From: Allium sativum | Taxonomy: Eukaryota; Streptophyta; Magnoliopsida; Asparagales; Amaryllidaceae | Length of the DNA stretch: 64,000 nt | Direction: 5' to 3' | NCBI GenBank assembly: GCA_030737875.1 | Contig: CM060910.1 | Coordinates: 615,425,303-615,489,302 of the forward strand | Part shown: positions 60,003-64,000 of the stretch, piece after piece | Layout of the letters: every line of letters begins with the position of its first letter | How positions within the stretch are numbered: the stretch's first letter is position 1 | Translations under genes and position numbers: made by a program | Notes under the pieces: model-generated | The model's input: only the letters and a program-made list of their open reading frames with translations | What the model was told of the DNA's origin: nothing | Databases searched by the model: none

Positions 60003-63000
60003 TTTAATAACCCGGAAATCTGGGCCAATTTAAAATTTTTATTTTGGCAATTTTAGCGAATTTTGAATATTTAAAATGAATTATTTTAAATAATAACAAA
60101 GAAAATTTATTTTGAATAGAATTCGAACGTATATATTTATTCGAATCGTAGTTAGAATATAAATATTTATTTTTATATATAAAAGGAATTGAAAATGGCG
60201 CGGTAGTTCGATAATTCGATTTCAAAATTCAAATGACTGTACCGGATTCAAAATAAACCGGATTTTGGAGAAACCAAAAATATTAGAATCTGTTTGAGAA
60301 TATCTTTCCAATGAATCCGAAAAATCGAAATTTCATAGCGGGAATCAAAAGATACGTCCAGTTGAAAATTCAGAATAGTCGCTATGGAATTCTGGCCCTT
60401 AAAAATGGAAATTTTTGCAAACGACCTCGGATTTCGACGAAACCACTTTTGTTGGATCCGTGATGTCAAGTTATTGCTAGATTAAAATTTTCGTAATTTT
60501 TCAATTCAATTTGTGAGTGTGGCAAAGGAAAACGAGTTTTATCAATTTCTATCGACCTGAAATTGACCATTTTTCAAACGGTCTCAGAATTTGACGAAAC
60601 TAGTTTTGTTAGGACCGTATCATCAATACGAAGCTAGAAAATATTTTTTATGGAATTTTTCGAGTTAGTATGTGACCCCAGTAAATTGAAATGCACATTC
60701 AAATTCAATATATAGAGTTATATTTTGATTTTGACGGAAACTGGTCAAAACGATCGAATCAGCTTACGCTACATATCCCATTGTGTTCGGAATGGGGGTA
60801 ATTAGCTATGGACGGCAGGCGGTGGGCCTCGTTTAGAGGTCGAAAATAAAAGTTGCTTTTTGGGAAATAATTAAATAAAATAATTAAAATAATCCCCCTT
60901 CCATCTCCTCAACCCTTCAGCCCCCCCAATTCAAAATCATTCAAAAAAAAGGAGAAGAAGGGGAGGAGCAGCCGCCGCTCCTCCCACTGGTGCCGCCGCC
61001 AGAGCAAGGCCGCCCCCATCTCTTCCCTCGGCTCCCTTCCTTTCCTCCACTTCCTCCATTCTCCTTCTTCCCCGCCTGCTCCTCCATCCCCCCCCCCCAA
61101 TCGACCATCGCGACCCCACCATGACGCCGCCCCGCTGGAGAGCCGCCACCCCCTCCAATCGCCTCCCTCTCTCTCCTCCGTCCTTCCCCTTCTCTCTCCC
61201 CTCCAATTTCAGTTCAGCGCCCTAGCCCAAATCGAACCACGAGACCGCCGCCGCCACATGGCCAGACCCCACCACCTTCGCCCCTCTGATGAACGACGCC
61301 ACAGCAAGCCCCTACGCGCCTCCCCTCCGCCCCAATTCCAACCGTACGTGTTATAAATTATTTTAACTAATTTGTTTAATTAAAAGCATTGTTTTAACTT
61401 TGCAATAGCATGGTTTTAGTGTAAGAAAGAATCGATTTTTAAATAAGAAAGTTTAGATTTTTAGAATGCAAATATTGTATTTTTTTATATAGAGAAAGGT
61501 TTAATTTTTATTCATTAGAATGGTTCGATTTATATTATAGATAGGATAAAAATATAATTTTTATAATATAGAAAGGATAAAAATATAATTTTAATAGTAT
61601 CGAAAGGTTAAAAATATAATTTTTATATTGGTAGAAGGATAAAAATATAATTTTTATAGTGTAGAAAGTATAAAAATATGATTTTTATATTATTAAGATA
61701 ATAAAAATTTGATCTTTAATTATGTAGCGAAATAAAAATCTGATTTTTTATTATACCATATGTTGAAATAAAAATATGATTTTTATAGCGATGAAATAAA
61801 TAAAAATTCGATCTTTATATATGAAGTAGAAATAAAAATATAATTTTTATTTATTGAAATGAGGTGATAAAAATATAATTTTTATCATGAACAGCGGGGT
61901 AAGAACTGCATAGGAATTTCAAGCAGATCCAGACAGTTCAGCAGTTCAAAGCAAAGCACGGCGGAGTGGAACCCTCTGTGAGAACTCCTCACTTTTAATT
62001 TCAATTTCTTGTTAAGAATATATACTAGGATGCTGACAGTGTTTAGTAGCACCCGACACCCGTTGTCCACAGACCATGGACGGCTTGTATGCTTGTTTGT
62101 TTGATTTTGATGTGTAGTTGATTGTGTGATGTGATGTGAAACGAAATAAAATATTTTATAGTGGAAAATATTCTATAGTTAAAAATATAAATTTTAACGT
62201 GCATATAAAATAAATATTTATAAACGAATTGGGCAATTTGTTTATATACACTGATTTGATTGATATTGATTGGGACGATAAATTTTACACATCGCCCGAC
62301 TGCACAAATAAAATCTGTGTTTGATTGTTTGAAACCCCACATGGGTATTGGGATGATATATGACATACACTAATCCCAATAATTAGCTGTATGTCGATCG
62401 GTTGATTGACAGCCTGTTATAAGCGTTGAATATTTATATTTGATGCTTATACAGTGTAGAATGCACTTTGGATGATGGTTGATTATTTGTCATTGTTGAT
62501 ATATACATGCGTTGTATGGAAATCCATAGAAATAAAATCTATGGTAATTGATTGGGCCTCATTCCAGTTTTGAAATAGAAATATTTGGAAAAGAAATATT
62601 TGAACAGAAATATTTGAAAAAGGAAATATTTGAAATAGAATATTTGAAAATAGAAATATATGAAGCCGTGTTGATTAGATTGACGCTATTTTGACGTGAA
62701 TGATATTTATATCGATTTTATTCATTTTATAATGAATATCGAAAGTGATTTCAAAATCTGATATTTTGAATAGAAATGAATTCGAATTGAAATTGAATAG
62801 AAATGAATTCGAATTGAAATTGAATAGAAATGAATTCGAATGGAAATTGAATAGAAATGAATTCGAATTGAAATTGAATGGAATTGAAAACGAACTGAAA
62901 TTGAATTAAAAATCGATTTGAATTGAAATCAATTTGAAATGAATTTAAATCGAATTTATAAGGAAAAATTCAATTTTGATTTGAATTTGAAAAGAAGTTG

Positions 63001-64000
63001 AAATTGTTTTGAAAACGAATTTAAAACGGTTTTTAAAAATACGTTTTAAAAGGAAATTGATGAAATATATATAATATATATTATATATATTTATATATAA
63101 TGGCCTGAATAGAACGCGCCGCGCAGCGGCAGTTCGCGAATTTCGACCATTGATTTCGAATAGACATTGCGGGAGATCCGACCGTCAGATTCTCCTAAAA
63201 CCGGAACCGTTGGGTTCGTATCGAAAAGAGCTTTCTAACGAATATTAGAAATTTGAAATCTAACGGTTGGATTTGGAATTATGTCCAAATCAAATTTGAA
63301 AAAGGTCGCTGTAAGTGCAGTTCGATGGCCGTTGATGGAAATCGACTGTACGGGCCTTGATAAAATTATTAAAAATAGTAATAATTTGTGTAAAATCATA
63401 AGAAATGATTTGTGAAGAATTGGGATGAAAAACTCCATATTTGAAAAGATAAAAATAGATTTTTATCGAAATGAACTAGTTTTGAACCAGAATTATAATT
63501 TTATTTATTTTTAAATAAATAAATTGAATTTGAAAAGGGTTTTAAAAGTAACCAGAATTTCCAATAATTGAATGGGAATGGATTTGAATCGAAATTGTCT
63601 TTGGAATATTTCAATGTTGGATTTCGTGATGATACAGGTATTGTTTTGGGAATTTGAAAGATATATTTATATCGTTATTTCCAATACGATATTTGTTGGT
63701 CGTAGAATTTGATATTGAATATAAGCCGATATATTTTCTATTCAGAGCCTTGTATTTAATATCGAAAGTGATTTGGGGTTTATCGTGAACAGTGTTTTAA
63801 ATAACACTTGTTCTTTAACCCGATAATGAATTGAATGTGATTTTGGGTTTATAGTGAACCGTGTTTTAAATGACATTGGTTCTTTAACCCAGTTAAAGAC
63901 AGGATATTGATTTCTGTAAAGATTAAAACTAAGTGAAGTTTTAATGAATCTTTAATTAGATTGAAAAAATCGAGAATGGAGTATCACCAGTTTTACTCCA
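60003..64000 (+). repeat. E2 3' LTR, runs off the window
   Basis: Matches 38592 to about 42600. Contains the GC-rich block (60895-61345), hairpin array (61400-61890), the TATTGGGAT/ATCCCAATA stem (62346-62381) and the 27-bp minisatellite (62771-62880). Its end and right target duplication are outside the window. Confidence 0.9.

Larger units (their letters stand above)
38592..64000 (+). mobile_element. Giant-LTR non-autonomous element E2, split by E1
   Basis: 5' LTR 38592-43161 plus 57636-58963 (about 5.9 kb once E1 and one TGGAC copy are removed), internal domain 58964-60002, 3' LTR from 60003 running off the window. It has the same plan as E1 in the opposite orientation and no gag or pol. 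It inserted in the second SIRE-like LTR. Its LTRs differ by about 25 bases in the first 700 bp, so it is older than E1. Confidence 0.88.

Overview
This window looks like nuclear DNA from a flowering plant, probably a eudicot with a large, repeat-rich genome. The evidence is AT-rich sequence, plant-type LTR retrotransposons, spliced Mutator-like transposon genes, and plant-leader-like AAACCCTA motifs inside LTRs. I found no host gene, tRNA, rRNA or CRISPR array; essentially everything I can interpret is transposable-element DNA nested inside other transposable-element DNA.

Layout. 1-924: probable minus-strand copia-type LTR fragment and unassigned sequence. 925-6476: 3' part of a SIRE-like copia element (end of pol, 3' untranslated region, polypurine tract, 2.8 kb LTR). 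6477-16399: minus-strand giant-LTR element E3, its left LTR cut by the copia insertion. 16400-26233: decayed MULE (Mutator-like element) with a plus-strand transposase and a convergent minus-strand Ulp1-type protease gene, cut on its left by E3. 26234-30761: end of a plus-strand LTR (F). 30762-30962: sliver of a minus-strand LTR (H). 30963-35167: minus-strand LTR (G), cut by a second SIRE-like LTR at 35168-38591. 38592-64000: plus-strand giant-LTR element E2, whose 5' LTR is split by a complete minus-strand element E1 (43162-57630) flanked by the 5-bp duplication TGGAC.

Nesting order is H > F > MULE > E3 > SIRE copia > (924 junction) on the left and H > G > SIRE LTR > E2 > E1 on the right. 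By-eye LTR divergence agrees where it can be tested: E1 (inner) about 1 percent, E2 (its host) about 3-4 percent, E3 about 0.6 percent.

The most interesting content is the E1/E2/E3/F/G family. These non-autonomous gypsy-like elements have LTRs of about 6-6.7 kb around an internal domain of only 1.0-1.4 kb that keeps an initiator-tRNA-Met primer-binding site and a polypurine tract but no gag or pol. Their LTRs share one architecture: a GC-rich leader-like block, a private array of short hairpins, then a conserved 3' segment with several small palindromes. One long stem-loop in that segment shows compensatory base changes between elements, which points to a conserved RNA (or DNA) structure. The second candidate is the MULE, which carries roughly 45-50 copies of a short TATCATTTTT motif in introns, spacers and even exons, resembling the clustered target motifs of MULE anti-silencing systems.
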